The translations under genes were made by a program, and so were the position numbers. Below are positions 40,017 through 48,850 of a stretch of DNA of 64,000 nucleotides, piece by piece; the stretch's first letter is position 1; every line of letters begins with the position of its first letter. Under the pieces are notes generated by a model, which was not told where the DNA came from, did not search any database, and was given only the letters and a program-made list of their open reading frames with translations. Source of the DNA: Synechococcus sp. BO 8801 (GTDB taxonomy: Bacteria; Cyanobacteriota; Cyanobacteriia; PCC-6307; Cyanobiaceae); assembly GCF_002252675.1 (NCBI RefSeq), contig NZ_NQKY01000005.1:62001-126000 (forward strand), read 5' to 3'.

Positions 40017-40952
40017 ATGGCCCTGGTCCAAGCCCCTTCCCTTGGTATCGAGCGTTTCGCGGATGACCGCAACAAGGAGAACTGGTCAAAAGCCTCCCAG
40101 CAGGATCGCGATGGCATCATCCGTCTGGTGTATCAGCAGGTGCTGGGCCAGCAGTATGTGATGCAGAACGAGCGCCTGGTCGGTGCTGAATCTCTCTTCC
40201 GAAACGGTTATCTCACCGTGCAGGAATTCGTGCGCACCCTTGCCAGGAGTGGTCTGTATCGCTCCCGTTTCTTCGAGTCCTGCAATCCCTACCGCTTCAT
40301 CGAGCTCAACCACAAGCATCTCCTCGGCCGGGCTCCCCACAACAAGGCCGAGATGCTGCACCACTTCACGATCCTGCAGGAACAGGGCTACGACGCCGAG
40401 ATCGATTCCTACATCGACAGCCCCGAGTACCAGGAGCGCTTCGGTTCCGACGTGGTGCCCTATCTGCACGGCTGGGACTATTCCGCCGGCCACCAGGGGC
40501 AGCAGTTCTCCTGGCTGATGCAGCTGGCCGGTGGGGCGGCGGCGTCGGTGAAGGGAGACAGCGCCGGCACCCGCTTCAAGCTGGGTCGGGCCCTGCACCA
40601 GGACCGGGCCGTGACGGTGACGGTCCTCCGTCCCCGCTTCAGCGGTGAATCCTTCTTCCAGGCCAACCTGGCCCAGGGCGGCGCCAGCGTTGATGGTCCG
40701 GTCTCCCGCAGCGGTCAGCCCACCGATCCTTCCCGCGGCCATCGGGAGGAGGCCCTGGTGGTGTCGGCCGGGGTGCGCGGCACCAGCTCCCCCAGTGGCC
40801 GGGTGGCCACCATCACCGCCACCGGGCTGGTGAACAACGCCGTGGTGCGCAGCGGTGCCTACGTGATGCGGGTGCCCTACAGCCGCATGAACGAGGCCCT
40901 GCAGCGGGTGCAGCGTCTGGGCGGCCGGGTGGTGCGCGTCAGCGTCAACTGA
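40017..40952 (+). CDS. phycobilisome rod linker polypeptide with CpcD domain
   Basis: Residues 1-165 are a Pfam-type phycobilisome linker domain (IIRLVYQQVLGQQYVMQNER, FVRTLARSGLYRSRFFES, YRFIELNHKHLLGRAPHNKA). Residues 215-311 carry a CpcD-like capping domain (ITATGLVNNAVVRSGAYVMRV, YSRMNEALQRVQRLGGRVVR). It should join phycobiliprotein hexamers within a rod and tune their absorption. Whether it serves phycocyanin (CpcC-type) or phycoerythrin (CpeC-type) cannot be told from the sequence alone. No phycobiliprotein genes lie near it, so it is a dispersed linker. Confidence 0.92.
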   Translation: MALVQAPSLGIERFADDRNKENWSKASQQDRDGIIRLVYQQVLGQQYVMQNERLVGAESLFRNGYLTVQEFVRTLARSGLYRSRFFESCNPYRFIELNHKHLLGRAPHNKAEMLHHFTILQEQGYDAEIDSYIDSPEYQERFGSDVVPYLHGWDYSAGHQGQQFSWLMQLAGGAAASVKGDSAGTRFKLGRALHQDRAVTVTVLRPRFSGESFFQANLAQGGASVDGPVSRSGQPTDPSRGHREEALVVSAGVRGTSSPSGRVATITATGLVNNAVVRSGAYVMRVPYSRMNEALQRVQRLGGRVVRVSVN

Positions 40953-40969
40953 GCTGACGCTTCGGGGGG

Positions 40970-42529
40970 TCAGGGCCGCAGGTCCACCCCCCGCCCGGCC
41001 AGCAGCTGGCGGCAGGCCATCAGGGCCGAAAGGCTCACCCCGGCGGTCCCCTCGCCGGGGTGGATGGCATCGCCGCACAACCACAGACCCGCCAGGGGGC
41101 TGCGGCTGGCCAGGCCGAAGGGCCCGAAGCGGCTGGGGTGCTGGCCCAGGCCGCCCACATAGCCCCAGGGTCTGCCGGTCCAGCCGGCAAAGCCCCGGGG
41201 GGTGGCCAGCTCACCGTGCAGCCAGTCGGCCGGTCCCACCCCCAGCAGCCGCTCCAGGCCCCGCTGGATGGCGGCCATCGCCTGCTGCTTCTGGGCCTGG
41301 TACTCGGCCTCGTCCCCGCCGAACCAGGGGCGGGCCGGGGTGAACACGCTGGCGATCACCGTGGCGCGCCCGGCGGGGGCCCGGCCGTCCCCCTCCTGGC
41401 TCACCGAGACGAACAGGGAGCCTGGGTCAGGGGCCTCCAGCTGCAGGTGGCTGGGGCACCCAGGCGGCAGCCTCTCCCTCTCGACGGCCCCGTAGAACAC
41501 CAGGGCGCCGCTGGGTTCGCTCAGGGTCTCAAGCCGCCTGCGGTAGCCGCCGGCCAGGGCCTCCCCCAGCAGGGCCGGCAGGGTCTGGGGGGGCAGGCTG
41601 ACCACCACGTCCGGGGCGCTCAGGTGGAACGCCTCCCCTAGTGGTCGCCTGTCACCTGGCGGAGCCCCGCCGCGATGGCCCGTGATCCGCCAGTCGCCCC
41701 CGGGCTGCTCCGGTGGCTGCAGCCGCTCCACCCGGTGCCGCAGCCGCAGCCGGCCGCCGTGCTTGCTGAGGGCGCTCTCCAGGGCCTCGCTGAGGGCCTG
41801 CATCGACCCCTCCAGGTGCCAGAGCCCAAGCGGTTCCTGCACCATCGCCAGCACCGTGGCCCCGTAGAGGGCGGCGGTGCGATCCGCCGGTTCCTGGGAA
41901 TAGAGCCTCAGCTGCAGATCCAGGAAACGCCGCAGCCGCCCGTCGGCGGCGCAGCCGGTGAGCCGCAGCAGGTCGGCGATGGTGGCGGTGGTGAGCAGGC
42001 CGCTGGCCAGAGTCCCTGCCCCCAGGGCCCCCAGCAGCTGGGCCACATCCCACCAGGAGCGCGGCGGCAGCACCGGATCCCGCGACGCGAAGGCCCAGTT
42101 GCTCCGGTGCAGGGCATCGCAGAGGGCCCAGAAGCGTTCACTGCCTGGGAACTGGCGCAACCGTTCCTGCCGCCAGCGCTGCGGATCGCGCCAGATCGCC
42201 ACCGGCTCGAGGCCATCGGCCAGGTCCACCACACAGCCCGGATCCAGGGGCACAGCCGCCGGCGGCGCCACCCCCAGATGGCGGAACAGCCGGGCATGGA
42301 TGCCGGCGGGGGCGCCGTCGCCCTCCTCCAGCCCCGCCACCTGGGTGGCCCCCACATCGAACACGTACGGACCGCGCCGGAAGGTGCCGGCGCAGCCGCC
42401 GCTCTGGTGATGGGCTTCGAGCAACTCCACCCGCAGCCCCTGTTTCGCCAGCAGGGCCGCCGCCGTCAGGCCGGCGATGCCGGCGCCCACCACCACCACG
42501 TCCACCTGGTCTCTTCCGCTGGGAGGCAA
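40970..42529 (-). CDS. crtD: C-3',4' carotenoid desaturase CrtD-type
   Basis: The 519-residue flavoprotein has a dinucleotide-binding start VVVVGAGIAGLTAAALLAKQG, GGCAGTFRRGPYVFDVGATQ, RWRQERLRQFPGSERFW and RDPVLPPRSWWDVAQLL, then LWLCGDAIHPGEGTAGVSLS near the C-terminus. This order matches cyanobacterial CrtD (the Synechocystis slr1293 type), which adds the 3',4' double bond in myxol-glycoside synthesis. Carotenoid isomerase CrtH is a relative but lacks the WDVAQLL region. It is divergent from the rod linker and has about 420 bp upstream before the PEP-CTERM gene. Confidence 0.85.
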   Translation of the reverse strand: MPPSGRDQVDVVVVGAGIAGLTAAALLAKQGLRVELLEAHHQSGGCAGTFRRGPYVFDVGATQVAGLEEGDGAPAGIHARLFRHLGVAPPAAVPLDPGCVVDLADGLEPVAIWRDPQRWRQERLRQFPGSERFWALCDALHRSNWAFASRDPVLPPRSWWDVAQLLGALGAGTLASGLLTTATIADLLRLTGCAADGRLRRFLDLQLRLYSQEPADRTAALYGATVLAMVQEPLGLWHLEGSMQALSEALESALSKHGGRLRLRHRVERLQPPEQPGGDWRITGHRGGAPPGDRRPLGEAFHLSAPDVVVSLPPQTLPALLGEALAGGYRRRLETLSEPSGALVFYGAVERERLPPGCPSHLQLEAPDPGSLFVSVSQEGDGRAPAGRATVIASVFTPARPWFGGDEAEYQAQKQQAMAAIQRGLERLLGVGPADWLHGELATPRGFAGWTGRPWGYVGGLGQHPSRFGPFGLASRSPLAGLWLCGDAIHPGEGTAGVSLSALMACRQLLAGRGVDLRP

Positions 42530-42948
42530 CGCTGCACAGATGGTTCAAACGGGATGCTGGCAGATCGGAGCTGGACGCCGGCCGGATCGATCAAGACCGG
42601 GGCTCCGATGCAGTTGTGGTGCGGATGTACATCACAAGAGCAGCGATCCAATGTTGGCACTTATGAATTTCTTGACCGCCCTGTAATCGCAAAGGGCTCA
42701 GAGGAGGCGAAATCCCCTCCTTTCGAGGTGATGGTCCTCGCCACTGCGACCATCGCATCCTCTATGAACCCTTGTGCGGCAGTGGGTCTGCCTTGAAATC
42801 CATGCGCTTAGCACGCCATTGAATGCATCAGCACTGTCTGCCCTGAATTGTTCCCTGCCCAAGGGCTGGTGGTGATTTGGCCTAAGTCAGACCGTGATAC
42901 GGTGAATAGTGGTTGAATGTCACATTGGTCCTCGTTCCGTATACAGCC
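42530..42948. other. intergenic region, 419 bp
   Basis: The DNA falls to a lower GC content than the flanks. No convincing frame is found; those present overlap crtD in antisense. It probably holds the promoters of crtD (minus) and of the PEP-CTERM gene (plus). A TGATACGGTGAATAG-like patch near 42894 precedes the latter. Nothing else was recognised. Confidence 0.35.
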
Positions 42949-43638
42949 ATGAAAATTCCGCCCATCGCCTTACGTGCATTTGCACGCGATGATCAGCGAT
43001 TGATCCTGTCGAAGTCGCTTTTCGGCGCTGCGGTTGTTGCGGCCGCTGTCACTGGTCTGTCTGCCGGTTCGGCGGAGGCCGTGCAAACAACCACTTGTGG
43101 ATTAGCCGGTAACTTGACATTCGGCGATAAGACCGTCAGCAACATCGTATGTACTGGTGTGGGTGCTGATACAGAAATCCGATTCAATAACTTCGATCTT
43201 GCCTATGACTTCGGCAGTGTTATTGATCCTCCAACCCAGGCTGGAAAAATCTCCTACACCATCTCGATCACTGATCCAGCGTTCGAATTCGCTGCAGTTG
43301 GACTTGACTCCGGCTGCATCTTCCCGGCCCTTGGAGGCTGTACGGTGACGAAGAACTTGAGCTGGAGCGGTGGGTCCACTTCCTTGGTTTCCAGTAACGG
43401 GAACCCTGCCCCTGTGGATTATCTGTTCGCTGCTGGAGTCACATCGCTCAACGTTGAAGATATCTTCCTGGCGACGGGCAACTCCGCGGTTTCGACGGCG
43501 AACAACTTCTTCAGCCAGAGGCCCGGGGGTGGTCCTGAGCCTGTTCCCGGCCCCCTTCCCATTCTTGGTGCTGGCATGGCCTTCGGCTTGAGCCGTCGGT
43601 TGAGGTCCCGGATCAAGGCATCTTCGACTGCAGTCTGA
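42949..43638 (+). CDS. PEP-CTERM-type exported protein
   Basis: A signal peptide is evident (SLFGAAVVAAAVTGLSAGSAEA), and the C-terminus ends with the cyanobacterial PEP-CTERM sorting tail: EPVPGPLPILGAGMAFGLSR then RLRSRIK. This tail targets the protein to an exosortase pathway that anchors or secretes extracellular material. The mature middle is Thr/Ser/Gly-rich and contains four Cys in two pairs (TTCGLAG, NIVCTG; SGCIFPALGGCTV). The Met at 42949 starts the protein just before the signal. Composition is less GC-rich than its neighbours. An intrinsic terminator follows. Confidence 0.85.
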   Translation: MKIPPIALRAFARDDQRLILSKSLFGAAVVAAAVTGLSAGSAEAVQTTTCGLAGNLTFGDKTVSNIVCTGVGADTEIRFNNFDLAYDFGSVIDPPTQAGKISYTISITDPAFEFAAVGLDSGCIFPALGGCTVTKNLSWSGGSTSLVSSNGNPAPVDYLFAAGVTSLNVEDIFLATGNSAVSTANNFFSQRPGGGPEPVPGPLPILGAGMAFGLSRRLRSRIKASSTAV

Positions 43639-43681
43639 ACTGGATTGGAGCTTCCTGGTTGAGGCCAGAGCTGTCCTTCTC

Positions 43682-43709
43682 AATCCCTGGCCCTGGCCAG
43701 GGATTTTTT
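43682..43709 (+). terminator. rho-independent terminator after the PEP-CTERM gene
   Basis: The stem is AATCCCTGG (43682-43690) with CCAGGGATT (43697-43705), a 6-base loop, then a T-run to 43709. It lies 43 bases after the stop of the gene and points in its direction. Confidence 0.8.
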
Positions 43710-43923
43710 CTTGGCTGGTCTCGATGAGCAAGGTTGTCTGGAGGATGGGTCGGCTGGCTATCTCCGGCATCCGATGGCCAGCACACGTTCAGAAGCACGA
43801 CGTTGATCGGCCGTTGTCCTGCCCTGGTGGTGGATTTTCTGCGGTGGCACCTTGATTGTGCCCCGTCGCCGTCGAAACGATTAGGTCTGCCGATGCCGCT
43901 TTGCACCTGAGGTAGGTCTGTTG

Positions 43924-44766
43924 CTATCGGCTATGGATGTGATCCTTTTCAACCTCGATCCACTCTTGATCAATCACACCATCAAAATGATGGCGCCTGT
44001 GCAAATGACCTTTCCCCATCTTTCCTTGACGGCGGCCGAGGAGACTCTGCAACAGAGTGGCGTGATAGGGGGATCGGCGACCGATGGCGGCAAAGCCCAG
44101 GCAAAGGATCAGCATCCTCAGCGTGTTCCCAAAAGCCAGTCCCAGAGAGCGTTGCCACACGCTGGACATGTTGTTGCCGAACTCATATTCGGCGCGTTTG
44201 GTGTTGGCGCTGATGGCTTCCGCCAGGCGCTCCCTGATCACGGGGAAGGGTTGGGGAAACGACTCAGGAAGTGGCGCCTTGTTACCCGGGACCTGGGCGT
44301 AGGCCCGGCGTAGCTCCGCGGGTGTTTCGGCTTTTCTGATCGCCTCGACGGCTCTCGATGCCTGGGTGAGGAGTTGGGTTGATTCCTGGTTTCTTGTCTG
44401 CAGCAGTTTCGCACCAGAATAGATCTGAACGGGGATCAGTAGCAGATACCCCAACGCCACCCAGGTGGCCAGACGCCGCAGCAGTTCCGCACGGTTGGTC
44501 AGTGGTTTGGATTGGGGATTCAGTGCGGCAGCGGCTGCCACCAACAGCGCTCCGGTGAGTGGTGTGATGCCTCGGCTGACAAGAAATCCAATCATGACGT
44601 CCAGCCAGGCCGGCTTGAGGAGGGCTACGGGCCAGGCCTGAAAGGCCAGTTCGACCAGGAAGTAGGCCAGGATGGCGACACCCACCCAATGAAGAACAGT
44701 TGCAAATTCAACCTGCAGCTCGCGGGATGATTCGCGAGAGTTCCGGGCGCTTGTGGTCGGGGTCAT
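43924..44766 (-). CDS. HpsJ-like membrane protein
   Basis: The 280-residue protein resembles HpsJ family proteins of cyanobacteria: LQVEFATVLHWVGVAILAYF, VSRGITPLTGALLVAAAAAL, RLATWVALGYLLLIPVQIYS, then a coiled middle (ESTQLLTQASRAVEAIRKAE) and another span GNTLRMLILCLGFAAIG. HpsJ proteins are linked to polysaccharide secretion and motility in filamentous species; here the role is unknown. The last about 30 residues are His-rich and not typical of the family. The ATG at 44766 begins MTPTTSARN. Confidence 0.6.
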   Translation of the reverse strand: MTPTTSARNSRESSRELQVEFATVLHWVGVAILAYFLVELAFQAWPVALLKPAWLDVMIGFLVSRGITPLTGALLVAAAAALNPQSKPLTNRAELLRRLATWVALGYLLLIPVQIYSGAKLLQTRNQESTQLLTQASRAVEAIRKAETPAELRRAYAQVPGNKAPLPESFPQPFPVIRERLAEAISANTKRAEYEFGNNMSSVWQRSLGLAFGNTLRMLILCLGFAAIGRRSPYHATLLQSLLGRRQGKMGKGHLHRRHHFDGVIDQEWIEVEKDHIHSR

Positions 44767-44946
44767 CGTTGTCTTTCCTGTCTCTACTGTGATCTGAATA
44801 TCGGATGGATTCTTCAGTCTGGTCAAGCGAGTTTCACATGACTTGCTGGACGGGGCCGGATCGATGTGTTGGGATTGAAGCTTCGGCCGTGTGGGACGCG
44901 TCAGCTCCCTTTGGGAACGGCAACAACCATTGATTTCCACATTTCC

Positions 44947-45888
44947 ATGGCCCACCCCGCCACCCTTATCCCCTGGCTGGCCGAGCAGCTCGGTGTCGAG
45001 CCGGTCGGCTGGAGCGCGGTGGGTGGTGGCTGCATCCACAGCGCCTGGCGACTGGATCTGGCCGATGGCCGCCGGCTGTTCGCCAAGGCCAACGGGGCCT
45101 CCGCCCTGCCGATCCTGGAGGCCGAGGCCGAGGGTCTGCGGGGCCTGGCGGCGGCGGCGGGCGAGGAGGGCCCACGGGTCCCTGTCCCCCTGGCCTGCGG
45201 GGTGGCGGGATCGTCGGCCGTGCTGGTGCTCCCCTGGCTCGACCTGGCGCGCGGCCGTTCTGCGGCTCATGAGCCGCAGTGGCGCCGCCTGGGTGCAGCG
45301 CTGGCGGCTCTGCACCGCCAGAGCCTGACCCGCACCTGCGTCGTGGGGGATCGGGCCGGGGAGGCCTTCGGCTGGCCCCGGGACAATGTCATCGGCTCCT
45401 TCCCGCAGCGCAACGGCTGGGAGGCGGACTGGGGCCGGTTCTTCGTGGAACGGCGGCTGGCCCCCCAGCTGGAGCACCTGGCCAGCAGCGGCCACCCCCT
45501 GCGGCGGGCCGCCGCGCTGCTGGAGCGCGCCGGCCAGTGGCTGGGGGCACACCGTCCGGAGCCCTGCCTGGTGCACGGTGATCTCTGGAGCGGCAATGCC
45601 GCCGTCACCAGCGAGGGCCAGGGGGTGATCTTCGATCCGGCGGTCTACCGGGGCGACAGGGAGGTGGACCTCGCCATGGCGCGGCTGTTCGGGGGCTTCC
45701 CCGAGGCGTTCTTCGAGGGGTACCAGGAGACCTGGCCCCTGCCCTCAGGGCACCGCCCGCGACGCGAGCTCTACAACCTGTACCACCTGCTCAACCACGC
45801 CAACCTGTTCGGCGGCAGCTACGTGGGACAAAGCGAGGCCTGCCTGGACTCCTTACTGGAGCGGGGCGAGGGCCAGGGGTGGGGCTGA
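44947..45888 (+). CDS. fructosamine kinase-like protein
   Basis: The 313-residue protein has a phosphotransferase fold like FN3K/APH: SAVGGGCIHSAWRLDLADGR, RLFAKANGAS (ATP-binding Lys), LVHGDLWSGNAAV as the catalytic loop with Asp, and VIFDPAVYRGDREVDLAMARLFGG. Members phosphorylate sugar-amine adducts to repair glycated proteins, or act on ribulosamines. The ATG at 44947 fits the family start. It is divergent from the HpsJ-like gene. Confidence 0.9.
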   Translation: MAHPATLIPWLAEQLGVEPVGWSAVGGGCIHSAWRLDLADGRRLFAKANGASALPILEAEAEGLRGLAAAAGEEGPRVPVPLACGVAGSSAVLVLPWLDLARGRSAAHEPQWRRLGAALAALHRQSLTRTCVVGDRAGEAFGWPRDNVIGSFPQRNGWEADWGRFFVERRLAPQLEHLASSGHPLRRAAALLERAGQWLGAHRPEPCLVHGDLWSGNAAVTSEGQGVIFDPAVYRGDREVDLAMARLFGGFPEAFFEGYQETWPLPSGHRPRRELYNLYHLLNHANLFGGSYVGQSEACLDSLLERGEGQGWG

Positions 45889-45940
45889 GAAAGGACACGG
45901 GGACGTCGCGACGCCCCCGGAGTTGCTGACGCTCAGGTGC

Positions 45941-46315
45941 TCAGCTGAGGTATTCCTTGCGCAGCGACTGGAGCTTCGCCATCACGGCGGAGCGCTTCTC
46001 ACCGGTGGTGAGGTTCTTCCAGCTCCAGCTGCCGACCACCACCAGGCCAAGCAGTTCCAGCAGGCCGGGGACGATCGGCAGCAGGTTGATGGTGTCGAGC
46101 ACGCCCTTGATCAGGATCTGGGCCACGATCACGGCCAGCAGCACGCCGGAGGCCTTGCCGATCCGGCCCACCTGGCTCCAGTCCACCTTGTCGAGGGTTT
46201 CGTTGACCTTGCCGATCACTTCGCTGTAGCGCTCGCTGAAATCCACCTCGGGGGCGCTGCTGGTGGTGCTGTCATCCTGCATGGTCTCCTTCACTTTGGT
46301 CGTGCTGTCGATCAT
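45941..46315 (-). CDS. CAAD/CURT1-type membrane protein
   Basis: The 124-residue protein has an acidic N-terminus, an amphipathic helix (RYSEVIGKVNETLDKVDWSQ), two close spans (KASGVLLAVIVAQILIKGVL and LLPIVPGLLELLGLVVVGSW) and a basic C-terminal helix. This is the CAAD domain, known as an addition to aminoacyl-tRNA synthetases and, as a separate protein, as CURT1, which bends thylakoid membranes. It most probably acts in thylakoid curvature. Met at 46282 is an alternative start. Confidence 0.82.
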   Translation of the reverse strand: MIDSTTKVKETMQDDSTTSSAPEVDFSERYSEVIGKVNETLDKVDWSQVGRIGKASGVLLAVIVAQILIKGVLDTINLLPIVPGLLELLGLVVVGSWSWKNLTTGEKRSAVMAKLQSLRKEYLS

Positions 46316-46358
46316 GGAAGGAGAGGTCTCCTGACGGAATGATGCATAACGTACCGGT

Positions 46359-46826
46359 GTGACCCCAGAGACGCCAGAGCAGCTCGGCCTCGGTCGGCAG
46401 GCGCTGACGGTGCTGGAGGCCGTCCTGCTGGCGGCCGCCCCCGAGGAGGGCTGTGCCCTGCTGCTGGGTCGCCGCGACCCCTGGCGCGTCGAGCAGGCCT
46501 GGCCCTGCCTCAACGTCTGGGAGCCGCCGCCGGAGCGTCGCCGCCGCTTCGCCCTCGATCCCCGCGAGCAGCTGCAGGCGCAGAAATGGGCCCGGGCCCG
46601 GGGGCTGACGGTCCTGGGCTCGGCCCACAGCCACCCGCTCTCGGCGCCGGTGCCCTCGGCGCTGGATCGCTCCCTCGCCTTCGCCCCCACCCTGATGCTG
46701 ATCCTGGGGCAGGCCGATGGCCCCGCCGCGTCGGCAGCCGCTGGGGACGGGCCGTGGTCCCTGGCCTGCTGGTGGTTGCCGGAGCAGGGCAGCCCCCGGC
46801 CGCTGGCGTGGAGAATGGACGGTTAG
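46359..46826 (+). CDS. JAMM/MPN+ (M67-type) metalloprotease
   Basis: The GTG-started 155-residue protein has a JAMM motif: Glu in PEEGCALLLGRRD, then LGSAHSHPLSAPVPSALDRS with HxH, Ser and Asp as metal ligands. Such proteases, next to a ThiF/MoeB-type activating enzyme, usually trim small ubiquitin-like sulfur carriers (as Mec+ does for CysO). A MoeB-type gene follows 22 bp later on the same strand, supporting this. No small carrier gene was found in the window. Confidence 0.87.
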   Translation: MTPETPEQLGLGRQALTVLEAVLLAAAPEEGCALLLGRRDPWRVEQAWPCLNVWEPPPERRRRFALDPREQLQAQKWARARGLTVLGSAHSHPLSAPVPSALDRSLAFAPTLMLILGQADGPAASAAAGDGPWSLACWWLPEQGSPRPLAWRMDG

Positions 46827-46848
46827 TGCGTCGTGGATCTCCACCGCC

Positions 46849-48018
46849 ATGCTTCCTCCCGACACCAGCGCCGTCCAGCTCAGTCCCGATGAGGTGGTGC
46901 GCTTCTCCCGCCACCTGATCCTGCCGGAGATCGGCATGGAGGGGCAGAAGCGGCTCAAGGCGGCCTCGGTGCTGTGCGTCGGCACCGGCGGTCTCGGCTC
47001 TCCCCTGCTCCTCTATCTGGCCGCCGCCGGCGTCGGTCGCCTGGGCATCGTCGACTTCGACGTGGTGGACCACAGCAACCTGCAGCGCCAGGTGATCCAC
47101 GGCACCAGCTGGGTGGGCAAGCCCAAGATCGAATCCGCCAAAGCCCGGATCCACGAGATCAACCCCCACTGCCAGGTGGATCTCTACGAAACGGCGCTCA
47201 CCAGTGAGAACGCCCTCGAGATCATCGCCGGCTACGACATCGTCTGCGACGGCACCGACAACTTCCCCACCCGCTACCTGGTCAACGACGCCTGCGTCCT
47301 GCTCGACAAGCCGAACGTCTACGGCTCCATCTTCCGCTTCGAGGGCCAGGCCACGGTGTTCAACTACCAGGGCGGGCCCAACTACCGGGATCTGTTCCCC
47401 GAACCGCCGCCGCCGGGCATGGTGCCCTCCTGTGCCGAAGGCGGCGTGGTGGGGGTGCTGCCCGGAATCATCGGCGTGATCCAGGCCACCGAGGCCGTCA
47501 AGCTGATCACCGGCATCGGCACCAGCCTCAGCGGCCGCCTGCTGCTCTTCGATGCCCTCAAGATGAGCTTCCGGGAGCTGAAGCTGCGCCCCAACCCGGA
47601 GCGTCCCGTGATCGACAAGCTGATCGATTACCAGGAGTTCTGCGGCGTGGGTGGCTCGGCCCCCGGCCAGGAGGAGGCGGGCAGCGTGGCCACCATCAGC
47701 GTGAGCGAACTCAAGACGCTGCTCGATGGCCCCCAGGACGACCTGCTGCTGCTTGATGTCCGCAATCCCCCCGAGGCGGAGATCGCGGTGATCCCCGGCG
47801 CCGTGCTGGTGCCCCTCGATCGCATCGAGAGCGGCGAGGCGATCGAAGAGGTGCGGCGGCTGGCGAGCGGCAAGCGGCTCTACGTGCACTGCAAGCTGGG
47901 CGGCCGCTCCGCCAAGGCCCTGATCGCCCTCGGACGCCACGGCATCGACGGGGTGAACGTGCAGGGCGGCATCGACGCCTGGAGCCAGGAGGTGGATCCT
48001 GACGTTCCGCGCTACTGA
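46849..48018 (+). CDS. moeB: MoeB/ThiF-type adenylyltransferase with rhodanese domain
   Basis: Residues 1-260 are the E1-like enzyme: VLCVGTGGLGSPLLLYLAAA (nucleotide-binding loop), NLQRQVIHGTSWVGKPK, CDGTDNFPTRYLVNDAC and PSCAEGGVVGVLPGIIGVIQ. Residues 285-389 are a rhodanese domain with catalytic Cys in YVHCKLGGRSAKA. It adenylates the C-terminus of a sulfur carrier and transfers sulfur to it, for molybdopterin, thiamine or cysteine routes. The zinc-binding CxxC pairs usual for MoeB are not obvious. The JAMM protease gene lies directly upstream. Confidence 0.92.
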   Translation: MLPPDTSAVQLSPDEVVRFSRHLILPEIGMEGQKRLKAASVLCVGTGGLGSPLLLYLAAAGVGRLGIVDFDVVDHSNLQRQVIHGTSWVGKPKIESAKARIHEINPHCQVDLYETALTSENALEIIAGYDIVCDGTDNFPTRYLVNDACVLLDKPNVYGSIFRFEGQATVFNYQGGPNYRDLFPEPPPPGMVPSCAEGGVVGVLPGIIGVIQATEAVKLITGIGTSLSGRLLLFDALKMSFRELKLRPNPERPVIDKLIDYQEFCGVGGSAPGQEEAGSVATISVSELKTLLDGPQDDLLLLDVRNPPEAEIAVIPGAVLVPLDRIESGEAIEEVRRLASGKRLYVHCKLGGRSAKALIALGRHGIDGVNVQGGIDAWSQEVDPDVPRY

Positions 48019-48136
48019 TCCCCTCTCCCCCGCCAGGCAGCGGTGGCTGGAGCGCCGCCGCCTGGAAGCCCGGCGTCTGATCGCCCTCGAGAAGCGCTTC
48101 CTGCCGCTTCTGGTCTCGGCCCTGCTTCCGATCCTG

Positions 48137-48811
48137 GTGATGCCCATCACGGCCACGCGGGGCTGGCCGGCCAACGTTCTTCTGGCGGTGGTCTTCAATC
48201 TGCTCATCCTGCAGTCGATCCTGACCCTGCCGGTGATCGCCGGGGTGACCTACTCCCGCCTGCGCCAGGAGATCTTCCGCTGGGTCGGGGTGGTGGCCGG
48301 CCTGGGGCTCTGGGTGCCGGTGGCCCTGGGCACCTGGCCCGGCGGTGCGTTCCGCGGCGTGGAGATGGTGCTGCTGAGCCTCTTCTTCCTGGCCACCTCG
48401 ATCCGGCTAGTGCGCCTGCTGGCCCGGGTGCCGCGGGTCAATGTGCAGGTGATGGCCGGCGCCGCCGCGGGCTATCTGCATCTGGGCCTCACCGGTGGGG
48501 TGCTGGCCACGGCCACCCAGGTGCTCGTGCCCGGCAGCTTCAGCCTCGGGGCGGCCGCCAGCAACCAGCTGATGCTCGACCGGCTCACCTACTTCAGCTT
48601 CGTGACCATCGCCGGCGTCGGCTACGGCGATGTGCTGCCGGCCAATGCGGTGGGGGAGCGCTTCGTGATCCTGCTCAGCGTCGCCAGCACCCTTTACGTG
48701 GCCCTGCTGGTGGGCCTGCTGCTGGGACGCTTCATCGCCTCGGAGGAGGTGGAGATGCTGGAGGACGACGCCCTGGGCCTCGAGCAGGTCGATCAGTCCG
48801 GGCCACCCTGA
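48137..48811 (+). CDS. two-pore-segment potassium-channel-like protein
   Basis: The conserved core is at the C-terminal half: FSFVTIAGVGYGDVLPAN, a potassium-channel pore loop with a GYGD selectivity filter, between spans (AAGYLHLGLTGGVLATATQV and FVILLSVASTLYVALLVGLLLG). Earlier spans (VLLAVVFNLLILQSILTLPV, FRWVGVVAGLGLWVPVALG) make a four- or five-span channel. The frame is open upstream of this GTG and reads as a genuine N-terminus (RWLERRRLEARRLIALEKRF then LPLLVSALLPILV) without any ATG, GTG or TTG, so the real start is probably a CTG near 47999 or 48047 that overlaps the end of moeB. Confidence 0.8.
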   Translation: MMPITATRGWPANVLLAVVFNLLILQSILTLPVIAGVTYSRLRQEIFRWVGVVAGLGLWVPVALGTWPGGAFRGVEMVLLSLFFLATSIRLVRLLARVPRVNVQVMAGAAAGYLHLGLTGGVLATATQVLVPGSFSLGAAASNQLMLDRLTYFSFVTIAGVGYGDVLPANAVGERFVILLSVASTLYVALLVGLLLGRFIASEEVEMLEDDALGLEQVDQSGPP

Positions 48812-48850
48812 CCGGCAGCCTCCGGGTCGGCAGCCCTCAGGTCGGCAGCT

